Assembly: GCA_963576785.1 (NCBI GenBank)
Contig: OY756146.1
Span: 1,426,001 to 1,490,000 of the forward strand
Direction: 5' to 3'
DNA from: Chlorophyllum brunneum
Taxonomy: Eukaryota > Basidiomycota > Agaricomycetes > Agaricales > Agaricaceae
DNA: 64,000 bases
Of this stretch, positions 48,137 to 60,483 are shown piece by piece. The notes beneath the pieces are model-generated. The model searched no databases. It was not told the DNA's origin and worked only from the letters and a program-made list of their open reading frames with translations. Position numbers and translations under genes: made by a program. The stretch's first letter is position 1, and each line of letters begins with the position of its first letter.

Positions 48137-48858
48137 CTAGAAAGGCAGCTTGGGTGCCTTGACGGTCCTTGGTGGTTTGAGAGGATCTGGTTTCCTTCTC
48201 TTGTAATACTGTCGGATGGCAATTTCACACCTCGGGTGTGGAACAGAAACGAAGTACTCACGTTCTTGTAGTTGTATATCCTCTTCTTCATATCCCGTAG
48301 GAGAATAGCCCGCCTCCCCATTCTCTCCTTCATCACACGCTCCCACTTGTGTCCCTTGAACATCTTCTTCTTTCCGGCATACAGCGTGATACCCAGGTCT
48401 GCACCACGAGCTTTCTTTTCCTTCATCTTGCCTTCCCAAGCAACAGGCTCTAACCACGCCCCCTGATCCTTCTTTCCATCATTCAACTGCTGCTTGAGGA
48501 CCGGAATAGACGCCGCTGTGGAAGCCCTCTGAGCCTCCTGAACAGCCTCTGTCACACCGAGTCGCGTCTTCGGACTCTTGGGACCGGGTGGGAGCAGATG
48601 TAGCAAACCGCTAGCCTTTGCTTTCTTGACCAACTCGGCCTGCCGTCGTAGAGAGTACACAGGCGGTCTCCATCTTCCGGTTTCTGGGTGTTTGCGCGGA
48701 ATGAAAGGATTAGGAAGGACTGCAACTTTGGAGGTGGGGTCGTGCTCTGGAATGGTTTCCTTTGAGAGCGGGCCCAGCTGGCGGATGTGAGATTCGACTC
48801 TGAGGAGCTGGTCGACTCTGAATTTCTTGACAGCTTTCGCTGCAGCGAGATTGGACAT
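48137..48858 (-). CDS. mrpl25: mitochondrial large-subunit ribosomal protein mL59 (MRPL25)
   Basis: Component of the fungal mitochondrial 54S subunit. The start at 48858 reads MSNLAAAKAVKKFRVDQLLR. Family segments follow: NPFIPRKHPETGRWRPPVYS, LRRQAELVKKAKASGLLHLL, LPPGPKSPKTRL, KMFKGHKWERVMKERMGRRA and LLRDMKKRIYNYKN. One intron then leads to YYKRRKPDPLKPPRTVKAPK and the end LPF at 48137-48139. The continuous open frame extends far beyond both ends (47794-49203), but only this part carries family similarity. It is highly basic, as expected. Its start is 96 bp from the divergent TENA/THI-4 start. Confidence 0.9.
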
Positions 48859-48954
48859 GGAGGACCGCTGTGTGATTTTCTTGGCTGTCCGGGAATGGAA
48901 GCCCCGCACCTTCACCCTCTGATCCAAGCAAGCACAAACACGATACTTGATAGC
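48859..48954. promoter_or_regulatory. compact bidirectional promoter region
   Basis: Only 96 bp separate the start codons of mL59 (-) and the TENA/THI-4 gene (+). This space must hold both leaders, and the core promoters may extend into the coding regions. No TATA element is obvious. Confidence 0.5.
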
Positions 48955-49740
48955 ATGCCTTCGCTCACAGCCCACCTTGTAAATCTGCACACCGTGCCCA
49001 CCTACGCAGAGGCAACCAAGCACCCCTTCTTGGTTACCGCCGGGAACGCCACTCTCCCCGCAGACCGTCTCGCCCTCTGGCTGTCCCAAGACCGCATCTA
49101 CGCCGCCCATGCCTATCCCGCATTCATAGGCTCCCTCATCGCTAGCATTCCTCAGGACCCGTCCTACGGCATATCGTCCCCTGAAGAACAAAAGAACCAG
49201 CACATCCTCTCAGTCATGGTTTTCTGCTTGCAGAATGTCGTCCGAGAGGTCAACTTTTTCAAGGACACTGCCACGCGATGGAAATTGCCGTTGGACGGGT
49301 GGAAGGAGAGGAAGGGCACGAAAGCTTACACCGCCGAGATGTCGAGGATCTCGAAGAATGGGAGAATGGAGGATGCCTTGATATTCCTATGGGCGATGGA
49401 ACAGGTACAGGGGTTCTAGTGCACTTCATCACTCCTCACACACTATTGGCATATCTAGGTCTATCTCGATGCCTGGTCGTTCGTCGCTAGTCAACTACGA
49501 GCCGACGGTACAGATCTGGACAGTACCAGCATTGCTGTCGCCTCCTTCGCAAACAACTGGAGCAGCCCCGAATTCGTAGAATTTGTCCACAAGCTGGCGA
49601 AACTTGTCAATGACCTCAACATTCAGCCCGGCACGGATGCTTGGAAGCGCGCAGAAGCTATCTGGTTGAGAGTCGTTGAACTCGAGGTCGATTTCTGGCC
49701 TGGAGAAGGAGAAGAAGTTACTCAGCGCGTATCCGACTAA
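48955..49740 (+). CDS. TENA/THI-4 domain protein (thiaminase II-like)
   Basis: All-helical heme-oxygenase-like fold. Relatives salvage thiamine breakdown products (aminopyrimidine hydrolase), but many stand-alone fungal members are untested. The start at 48955 reads MPSLTAHLVNLHTVPTYAEA. Conserved parts are KHPFLVTAGNATLPADRLAL, WLSQDRIYAAHAYPAFIGSL, HILSVMVFCLQNVVREVNFF and FLWAMEQ. One intron (about 49406-49458) joins this to VYLDAWSFVASQL, then NNWSSPEFVEFVHKLAKLVN and WKRAEAIWLRVVELEVDFWP. It ends GEEVTQRVSD at 49738-49740. Length of about 245 residues is normal. I could not settle the catalytic cysteine by eye, so hydrolase activity is inferred from the family only. Confidence 0.82.
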
Positions 49741-49977
49741 ACTTCGATGTGTACCTCCTACGATCATATAACTCCTCTTCCTCTGATCAGATTTCCACGT
49801 GCAAAAACCTCAATCACACTTCTCCTGGTGGACCATCCGAAACGTAGTTAGTCAACCTGAGACTCAGGATGACGTCGTCGACTCTAGTAGCTAAGACGAA
49901 ACATCCAACCCAATAAAGGCCTCAATAGCCCTTCACTCTACCAACCATTTTCTTCACTCTCTCCAAATCTTCAGAAA

Positions 49978-50924
49978 ATGGGTTTATTCGGCAAAAAGAA
50001 CAAGAAGGACGTCAGTACTTCACTCTGTTCGTGTTTCCTGTTTGCTGAACTGCTCGCCGACTGGACATAGGAACATCCTGAGACATCACATTACGCCCCC
50101 ATTCATCAGGCAGAGGGTAATAAGCCATACGATCCGAGCGCTCCATACGATGAGCCGGGTTACTCTGCTCAGTCTGGTCAAACGATGACGTCTGGTACTG
50201 GCTCTGTAAGCCCCTTCTAGGATAGCAAACATCACTCCTCATAGAGACTCTGTCTTTCAGCAGCGTTACGATCAGCAATATACTTCTGGATACGAAAACA
50301 AACCTCCCGCTGAAGTGTACGAACCGTCAGGCCACAGCTCTGGAGGGCAGTACAGTACCTCTGGCGCTGATACCTACAAGCGTACCTCAGGAACCACGTA
50401 CGGTGCTGAAAGTGGTGGCCGCAGTGGTCACCACCATTCTGGGACCGAGTACGGCAGGACGCAGAATCCTGCTTATGACTCTGGTTCTACAGGTTACGGT
50501 TCCACGACCGCTTACGGTTCTTCTGGGTACGGTGGTAACACCACCACGAGTGGTAGGACAGGGGAAAGCACGGCTTATTACGGAGGAGGACGGAATACGG
50601 AAAGGGAACGGTATGTCTGGTTTTCCTCAGCCGCCAGAGAGCATTTCTGATTTGCCTTGGTGGTCCATGCCTGCAGACAACCCGAGAGATCGAGAAACCA
50701 AGGGTATAGCGAGCGTACAGATACTGAACGACGTCATCATGACACGCGGGCTCGGAGGGACGATGACGGTGCGATTTTTACTTCCACGTCTTTTGCCCCA
50801 GTCGTCTAATGATGCTTATGGTATTTTAGACTCGACTGGGAGGTACTCTGATAATTATGGTTCTGGTTATGGTGGAGGCGGCGGTGGCGGGAATCGTGGG
50901 TACGATGGAGGATACAAGTATTAA
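49978..50924 (+). CDS. low-complexity Gly/Tyr/Ser-rich protein, first of a tandem pair
   Basis: Unrecognised family. The first exon encodes only MGLFGKKNKKD, then a phase-0 intron. The second exon reads EHPETSHYAPIHQAEGNKPY and the rest is dominated by Tyr, Gly, Ser and Thr with repeats such as TGYGSTTAYGSSGYGG. The fourth part, after an intron at about 50611-50677, is charged (RSRNQGYSERTDTERRHHDT). A last exon encodes NYGSGYGGGGGGGNRGYDGG and ends YKY at 50922-50924. No signal peptide or membrane segment. The same design (short basic first exon ending KD, then Tyr/Gly repeats) is seen in the next gene. A prion-like or stress-protective role is only a guess. Confidence 0.65.
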
Positions 50925-51180
50925 TTATATTTGCGTCTGTAATGTATTCACAGCCAACTCCGCATGCCTCTTATGCTCCTAGCGTCGTAAATATATGTGA
51001 TGCATTGGTGCTTTAGCCTCGGCGAAGGTGACGTCGCAAAACACACACCCACACCACATCAGTATTCCGTCACCAGCAATTCTGCCCTTGTAAGCCTGGA
51101 GTACATACTCCAGAAAGCGGGGCGTAAGCTCCTCAACTCCTACTTCATTGCGTCACTAAATGGAAGCTATGGTGAGGTAT

Positions 51181-51187
51181 TATAAAA
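51181..51187 (+). promoter_or_regulatory. TATA box of the CsbD-like gene
   Basis: TATAAAA lies 43 bp before the proposed ATG at 51224, which would leave a very short leader. An in-phase-incompatible ATG at 51209 is too close to be used. Confidence 0.5.
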
Positions 51188-51223
51188 GAGCGGTGGGGTC
51201 CACCTCAATGATTGTTGACAACA

Positions 51224-52138
51224 ATGCCGATCTTGAAGAAACACCAGAAAGACGTATGCTATCATCTATAATTTTCCCCGCAAATAAATTAATTTGCGAA
51301 AATAGAACGCTCCCGCTCCCACTGAGACGGGCCGTGCCACCACAGCTCAACAACTTAGCTCTAACCTTGGGGCGCAGGAACCCTTGGGCGTACACAGTAG
51401 TAATCGAGCTATGGACGAGGGTTATCCAGGTTACGATAGGCAAGATTATCCCGGTTACGACAGGCAAGGTTATGCTCCAGAACCTGGGCAAGGAACGGGT
51501 TACGGCGTAAGTGTCGTCGATTTTTCTGCGTGGAACTGGTCACTTATTTTTTTGGGTTGTTCAGACCGGAGCCCATGGCTATCAGACTGGCATGAATGAA
51601 TCTGAACCTTATCAAGACTTCGCTACGGGCATGGATACAGGCACGGACACAGGACCTGGTATGGGTACAGGAGCTGGCATGGGCACGGGAACCGGCATTC
51701 ATGGCACACAGCATGCAACAGTTCCACCCGCTGGAACTCTGAATGACCAGAACCAGACTCGAACCGGTGCAGGCCAGAAAGTTAGGGGTAAAATGCAATC
51801 AGCTCTTGGATCCATGGTTGGTAGCGAAACTTTGAAAGTAAGAGGCTTGCAAAAAGAACAGTACGTTACCTTTTTTTTGATTGTTTTCTCTGAACGTGCG
51901 TTCTTATTTGTGTATGTGTAACTTTTACAGGGAGGCAAAGGCGTTTAAAGTACAAGGGGATGAACTGGCTCAAGCTGAGCGACTTGAACGTGAAGCTATG
52001 GCGCGACGGGAGCGGGCTGTTGGACATGGTGAGTATGAACCTATTTTGAGAGAAAGAGGTTGTGATCTCCAATGTTCTTCAGGTGCCCATCCAGCGAACA
52101 GAAACCTCGGAGCCGGAATGCAAGACCGATTTCCTTAA
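51224..52138 (+). CDS. CsbD-like low-complexity stress protein, second of a tandem pair
   Basis: I start it at 51224: MPILKKHQKD, then a phase-0 intron 51254-51305, mirroring the neighbour's MGLFGKKNKKD exon. The second exon reads NAPAPTETGRATTAQQLSSN, then a Tyr/Gly repeat (GYPGYDRQDYPGYDRQGY). The third has Gly/Thr/Met repeats (GMGTGAGMGTGTG) and QKVRGKMQSALGSMVGSETL. The last exons give EAKAFKVQGDELAQAERLER and AHPANRNLGAGMQDRFP, ending at 52136-52138. The GQKVRGKMQSALG...K.RGLQKEQEA portion resembles CsbD, a small stress-induced domain of unknown activity. Other start choices break the frame with the repeats. Confidence 0.62.
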
Positions 52139-53233
52139 ATATTCGTTTCTTTTTTTGACACTATTCACACTGCCGTGTTCATCATGGTAATATGCCGTAG
52201 TAATCAATCTACATGTCTATCGGATCTTTTAGTTGAATACAGTGTAATCGAGAGGAAGATCACGGCGGAAAGGCCGAATAAACTCGGTTAGCAGCAATGT
52301 TGCGAGAAGATGCAATAAGGTTTGCAGAATGCTGCTCACTGCCCGAATCATTGTCTTTGCGGTCAGGGGGAACATGCGTGTCCGCTTGTTACGACTGGAG
52401 TATGACCCTGGAGGCATTATGGAGCCGAGAAAGTTTAAAGAACATACGCCACACTATCCCTGATTCCACGCCACGGCTATTCGTCATACCAAGTCTATGT
52501 ACGATGGAGCCAAGCCACTTCCCATAGAAGTCAGGGTCCACATTGGGATTTATGAACAAATTCATTAATCATCTTACATGCATTCTAGTAACATACAGGT
52601 TGTTGGGCCCGAGCCCAACTGGCCGACCACGAAACGGTGCAAGGGTTGATGGCACTCGGCAACTACATTAAGGGGGCAAGCGGAGAGCGTTGGGCTTCTC
52701 TTGAATCCGCATCGCTGAATTCTAGGGAGTGAAGAAGGTGAATAAAAGCCACTTCTGCGTGGCACTCTGACCTCCACGAGCACCTGTCTATGTGGGGGGC
52801 TCAGAAAGGCCCGCCAAGAATTGGACAACCAAAAAACCCACAGCCAGAACAGTAGCAATTTAGGCAACTGCTGGTATTCACTCTGCTGGAGGTAAAGAGC
52901 GCGGGTGCTTTACAGTACATTGAAGAGCTCAGTTTCACGACGGTGACGGTCAGAGTTGTAACCGAGCGTCTATAGCTCTTCTCCAGATTTCCCCTGACAA
53001 AATTACCACACCTTACACGTTACGAACACCCGACCAACTTCCGACAACCAAGATCACCTATAGCCCCCGGCCCACTACGAGCCTCACCGCAGTCTTTGAA
53101 CAAGCCAAATATATGCTCTGTCTGCGCTTATACACGGGTAACACCAAAATAAGGCACAATGCATGGACGAACAGCTTGGGAGGTGGCTACTGCCAAAGAA
53201 GTTTAGCGGAGTGAACCAAGGTGTTGTTTATCC
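52139..53233. other. intergenic, converging 3' ends
   Basis: About 1.1 kb with only short open frames and no recognisable family, RNA gene or repeat. Confidence 0.5.
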
Positions 53234-55289
53234 TCATTCCACCACAGGGTCACGATGAGCCTGAGATTGCGGACCATGATTGCCGCTAGGTTCTGGATCC
53301 TGAGCTATACTTTTCCAAAATTGGGACGCAGAAGTATCCTCCCCTCGTACACGCATAGTTACTGTCCTCAACGAAATGTCCTCTGGTCTCTGAATAACTT
53401 CTCGATACCGTTGGCGGTCGTTGATCCTATGATGCCAGCGTAGTCAGTGCTGTGACAGTGCGGTACTGACCTTCTGGGATACCTACACAGTCAACAGCGT
53501 CATCACGTAGACTGCATGGAAGGTGAAAACCTGGGATGAAGATTGCGGTGGGCCCAAACTTACCTCGCCCACGCGTAAGGTAAATAGCTGTGGACACAAG
53601 AGTGTCCGCTTGGAGGGTGTACTATGGGCGTTGAGAATGAAGGGAGGGATCGATTGTCGAGAGATTTATTTACCGTCAATACATGAATAATTGTAGAGAT
53701 CCTGTGTACCAGAGCGTCAGCACACAAACAGGGAAACTAAATAAAAAGTTACCATAGAACGAGTCCGGTGCTGAGAGTCCAATACATCAATTCTCCGACG
53801 ACCCGCATAGTTCCACCCCTTGTAAATGTGTCGATATGGGCAGTGTTTCTGTGGTGAGGGAAACCTACTGCTTCCTGATCCCGCGACTCCGATGGTACAG
53901 CAACCAAATCATCGTTCCGGCAATGATCCCATCCGAAAGGATCTTGAAACAGTATGACAGGAGTAGCCAGATCTAACCATTTAAGAATAAAATTAACATA
54001 AATCATGTGTAAGCATCTGGGACGTATACCTCATTGACCTTCATCTCTGGAAAACACGGAATCTTGAACCTGGTGCTCACATCCGAGTCAATGTGAATGA
54101 ACAAGCCATTTTTAGGACTCAACCCACATTCCATAAAGGTATCCTTTAGCGAACTAGGGTTAAACAGCAGATTGTGCTGACGAATTGGCCGATACAAACT
54201 TACTCAGATTGAAAGCTAGACGTTCGAACATGGTGAGGAGGGTTGTAAGAAGTGGGCAGTCGGGCCTTACCTGCCGAAACGTTATAGGGGATAAACTGGG
54301 TACCCGATCTTAGAATTATGAATCCAATTCCATTTCCCTGGTACCCACCGCAAAAACAGCCCAACGTTTTTTCTCCGCGACTGGAAGGTCGAATCTATCA
54401 AGAGCGGTACCGGAAGTACCGAGGACATAACTTACATCGCCACACGCGTAAGATGAAAAATCTGTCAAACATCTCGTATCAACATCCCAAGTATGTAGTC
54501 AAACGACCTACAGTTCGACCAAAGCACAGCAGAGTTCCTAAGTTTGCGCAAATTTAAAAGTGGAATCTCCTGGATCGAGAGGGTCAGGGTAAACACTCAC
54601 TGTGAGTACAAGTATTCCCTGGGATGATCAGTCGGGGTTAAAAGCGGGAACGCGTCCGATTAACCTACGTTCATTGACCTTTAAAAGGATTAATTAATTA
54701 ACAAGCCAAAAGTGGTGGCAGAGACAGGGAACTGACCAATGATCACACAGTACGAAACGCTGGGTGTCTATGCCGATTCCTCGTAGTATCAGTAGATAAT
54801 ATAAATGATATATGGTCAGAAAGAAGTCGAGTGCATCAATCTACGGGATCCTTCAGATTTAGCAAAGGTAACGGCTGAGTGAGTGTTCTTCGTTCACCGT
54901 CCATAAGAGGCCAATCTGTGTGGAGACGGGTTCCAAACTCTTGGCTTCATGAAGATAACACTGATACTCACAAAGACTTTGAAGACAAGAGGGTCTCGTG
55001 GATACGATCTAAAATACGACACCATCTGGCTACACGACACTCCAAACATGCTGGTACGCGCGAATAAGGTATAATGGGCCAGTAAAGTGCATGTCAGTTA
55101 GCGTCTCAACGAAAGAAAGATTTATGATCGCACTTACATATATGCAAAACTTCCGCCAATGCTCATCGCCCCATAAATAGTATGAACGTTGAATTGCGAA
55201 AGAAAGCCGGGGTCATAACCCGAGCCTGAACTCGAACTTGGAGATCTAGCCGAAGTAAATGATGGCACAGATATTTTCACTGGGCACAT
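53234..55289 (-). CDS. multi-pass membrane protein, possibly DUF6534-like
   Basis: Many very short exons make this gene nearly invisible as an open frame. The start at 55289 reads MCPVKISVPSFTSARSPSSS and reaches YGAMSIGGSFAYM. After an intron come LAHYTLFARTSMFGVSCSQM and SYPRDPLVFKVF, then a short exon LLWT, then IDALDFFLTIYHLYYLLILR. Later parts include LFDRFFILRVWR and GTMRVVGELMYWTLSTGLVL. The last exon is RINDRQRYREVIQRPEDISL with QFWKSIAQDPEPSG, ending DPVVE at 53234-53236. Helix order and the NDRQRYRE tail after the last helix recall the DUF6534 group of Agaricomycete seven-helix proteins. Several junctions between 53500 and 54750 are not resolved, so a decayed gene is possible. Confidence 0.5.
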
Positions 55290-56408
55290 TCCAGGATTCT
55301 GCGGAGAATAGGGCTGAAATAGAGCTTGGACCGATCCATGATTTATGCTTTATATACTCTCCTTACGCTGGGCACATGATGCAACACATCTTTGAATACA
55401 GTCAGGGCCGAGGGCCACGCCTTTACTACCTCCCATGACGCATGACACAACGCCAGTGAAATTTTACAGCTGAAGTTCAGCTAATCAATGTTAATTGTGG
55501 CCCTCTTGGAGTCCGTCGTGGTCCCATGTGCAAATTTTGCTAAGCTTTTCCTGGGCATGTATCCTAGGAGAAACGCAGTGCGCTGCCGCCGTCTACGTGA
55601 ATGCAACGTCAGAGAGAAGGGAGAATTGAATTACGTGTTGGCACTGATGGAGAAGCATCCAGAGACACATGAACTAGTTGGTCTGACAGCAGAAGAGTTT
55701 AGCAGCTGTGGCAGGTGCCGGTGCCGACGGGAGTTACGGACGACAACCAAGAATAAACTCCCAGTCTTTGTGTATGGGTCATGTGAAAAAAAACGCACGA
55801 TCAGCGGAAGGGAGCCAGGAATGGTGTTGAAGAACCCCGCTGGATTGTAAGTCTGACAACTCGTGATATCACTGCCATGGGAACCATTCTAAATCCTGGT
55901 TGAGGAAGGGAGAGATAGAGAGGAAGAAAAGACATGCGTAAAGCCAAGCACGTTATCTGAGCTTCGTGGTGTAGTTCCAAACCAAGGTGACAAAACACAA
56001 ACGGCGGCCGATCATTTGGTAATGTGGGAAAGCTCGAGTAGAAGTAGACCCAGTTATTCCAGGAGTTCGATGTGGGACTGTGTCATCGAGCAGGATCATG
56101 GCCAGCAGAGACGTTCTTTACAATGTCTCTCGTCAAATACAAGTGAGTACCCTCAGGATGGAGCCCCAACACTAGAATGAGTAGCCCGAAGATCTGATTG
56201 GCGCACTCCATCGGACATTGTTCAAATCCCGGGGCACGGATCTAGGATTCCAGGACAGGAGTATTGGACTCGACACGGATAGGCGACAGCGGAAGTCAAA
56301 GTTGAATATTTGAAAATTGGACCTGAATGTTTAGACACCAGTTCCCACGACCTCCTGCCGCCTCCGAATCAATGTTCGAATCTTTGACTTACATATGACA
56401 ATACCGAC
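55290..56408. other. intergenic between divergent membrane-protein and OYE genes
   Basis: About 1.1 kb. A plus-strand open frame at 55488-55850 has a Cys/Arg-rich segment but no recognisable family, and is not called. Both promoters should lie here. Confidence 0.45.
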
Positions 56409-58189
56409 ATGGCAACTCATGAGTCGGAGCCTACCGCTCCAGGGGTGTTTGCTCCCATCCAGTTTCCCTGTGGGCTGGTGGCGAAGAATCGACTCGTGAA
56501 GGTGTGTACATTCACTGCTTCATTCCACCCATTCCGATGGAAGGCGAACGTCCACAGGCACCTATGTATGAGCACCTCGCGGACTTTTTTGGAGGTCCAC
56601 CTAATGATTACCACCTTGCCATTTACTCCATCTGGTCGCGGTACAAGTGGGGTATGGTGATCACCGGAAACGTGCAAGTGTCTAAATCACACTTGACGCT
56701 CGGGAGGGACTTGGTTGTGCCCGAACGGCTGAGCGAGGAGGCACTGAAACCATACAGGGCCCTTTCTAACGCTATCAAAGGACCAGATGGTCATACACTC
56801 GCAATAATGCAACTCTCGCATGCTGGTCGCCAATCATCGAACTTCATTGGGGGTCGATTTCCCTTCCAAAGGCCTCTTGGACCCAGTGCCATTGGTGTAG
56901 GAATGAGCCTGTATAAGGATGATAGCATTGCTGTAACAGTCCACAACGTCCTTTTCCAAACACCGAAGGAAATGTCACTCCGAGATATTGATGAGGTAGT
57001 GGTAGGTTTCATTAGGGGAGCGTGTTTGGCGCATGAATCGGGTTTCGACGGCGTCGAGCTCCATGTTGCACACGGATGTGAGTGGAATATCTACGACCAC
57101 CATCCCTTTTCTGAAGGGCAAGCCCTAGATCTCTTGGCTCAGTTTTTATCCCCAAAAGTGAGCTCGCCCCCCAGTGTCAACATGTTCCTCACCTTCGTGC
57201 ATCCAGTCCAATCTTCGCCAGGACTCGTACTCTGTGCATTCCGAGAATGGTCTTCGCCCCCTCCGTCGGATTTTGGATGGTATACGAGCTTCTGTCCCAC
57301 CACGTTTCATCATTGGAGTCAAACTCAACGCATCAGACTACCTTGTCGAAGTACCTCCAGATGGCTGCAATCCGATTCCTCAACTCGAAGAAACACGCGC
57401 CCTGCAACACGTCCTTGATATTGCCGGATGGGGTACCGTTGACTTCATCGACATTAGTGGCGGCGATTACGAAAATCCAGGTATAACACAGATACATATG
57501 TATTGGAGTCTGGGCCCATCTCACTCACCAATTCAGAGTTCATGACAAACGTCACGTCAAAACCCGGTCGTAGACAAGCCTTCTTCGCTCGTTTCTCTCA
57601 ACAGGCTCTCAAAGCTCTCAACACTGCTGGATTTCAGCCACCCTCTCGCCCCGTTATCATGCTCACAGGCGGTTTACGGACTCCTAACCTTCTCCGATCG
57701 GCTCTACAGTCTGGTCAAACAGATACGGTTGGAATTGGGCGAGCCTCCGTTACATGTCCATGTATTCCCCAGATCATGTTGGAATTCCAGCAAGGACAGC
57801 GAGAGCACGATGGTGAAGCAGCATTTGGAACAGAACCAGAGCACCTAACACCAACGTACTTGAAGAAATGGCCACTCGCTTCCGTATGGGCTAGCTTGAG
57901 TAAAGTCAAGCTGGTGGGTGCTGGCTTCAACATGGCATGGTATGCAGTTATGATGCGTAGGTCTGCAATAGCAGAGCTACGCAGACGAAGCACCGACGAC
58001 TCTACGGTGGCACCTACTCTGGAGAAACCAGATTATTCCCTTAACGGATTGCGGGCACTCACACAGATGTACTTGTGGAGACCAGACTCAAAGGCAGATC
58101 TGAACTCAACGACAATACGTTTCGACTTTGCCTTCGGGCTTCTGATACTCATGATTGCTATTTCTGTCTATTCATTCGATTTACGGTAA
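56409..58189 (+). CDS. NADH:flavin oxidoreductase, Old Yellow Enzyme family, membrane-anchored
   Basis: FMN-dependent TIM-barrel ene-reductase. The start at 56409 reads MATHESEPTAPGVFAPIQFP; FPCGLVAKNRLVK precedes the first intron and joins to APMYEHLADFFGG. Core segments: WGMVITGNVQVSKSHLTLGR, AIMQLSHAGRQSSN, GFIRGACLAHESGFDGVELH, then across an intron HVAHGYLLAQFLSPK, the paired-histidine motif (HxxH) as in YqjM-type enzymes. Later come RFIIGVKLNASDY, VDFIDISGGDYENP, PVIMLTGGLRTPNLLRSA and TVGIGRASVTCPCIP. After the barrel lies a linker, then a hydrophobic segment FDFAFGLLILMIAISVYSF just before the stop at 58187-58189, a likely tail anchor. The four predicted introns keep the frame. Substrate unknown; related fungal proteins are annotated as 12-oxophytodienoate reductase-like. 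Confidence 0.87.
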
Positions 58190-58904
58190 TTCTCTCGATT
58201 TAATGTTCTATGGGAACCTATAAATCCTTTGCAGTATTAAGGTTCATTCAAGAGGATAACATTATCCATCTCCGTGGTTACGTAGTCAACCACAGCCTGT
58301 TGAAGAGTTCGACTTCCTCAGTAGCAAACTAGCGATCTTCCCTAGCGATAAATATGTACGGCGGGGCACGGACTCGGTCAGGATTTGGCCACTGGGTGCT
58401 GTGGTCCACATCTCAGATCAACATAAACCGTTTCGTGGATTAGCGATCCAGCCAAGCCGATAAAGAGGATGAGAGCAACCTACCGTTGCAGGTTCAAGGT
58501 TCTGGGAGTCCCCACGGTCAGAAGGCCTTCTGTTAGTGGGTGCTGCCAAAATGTGAGAGCCAATCAAGACAACGCTTAGGCGCTGTGAACCCACTCAACT
58601 TCGCCGTACACCGTGGAACAAAAGTAGAATTTATCAATCAGTCAGTACACTCAGCTGGCAAAACCGTACAGCCAACGTGCTCTTACTGTTCCCATCGGGC
58701 CGGCAACCAGGTAACCATATTGTACTTACTCACGACGACATCTCTGACTTCACATAAAAGCGATGGGTGTATGAAGGTTCTTCCACACAATCACCCGTCA
58801 CAGTTACGATCTCACCCTAACAATGAGTGCCACTCAGAAGGCGTATGTACCCTTCAGCCGACCGAGATTCCAAACTTCACATCTTCACCTTCAGATCTGC
58901 GAAT
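58190..58904. other. intergenic, npy1 upstream region
   Basis: About 715 bp. No gene recognised. An open frame at 58540-58926 has no family likeness and overlaps the npy1 start. Confidence 0.5.

Positions 58905-60483
<1,579 letters not shown>

Noticed and set aside
47794..49203. 469-residue open frame on the minus strand as one protein
   Set aside because: Only 48137-48858 resembles mL59. The rest is read-through of introns, the yra1 start and the antisense of the TENA/THI-4 exon.
55488..55850. 120-residue plus-strand frame with Cys/Arg-rich part
   Set aside because: No family likeness, no clear introns, and it occupies the promoter space of two divergent genes.
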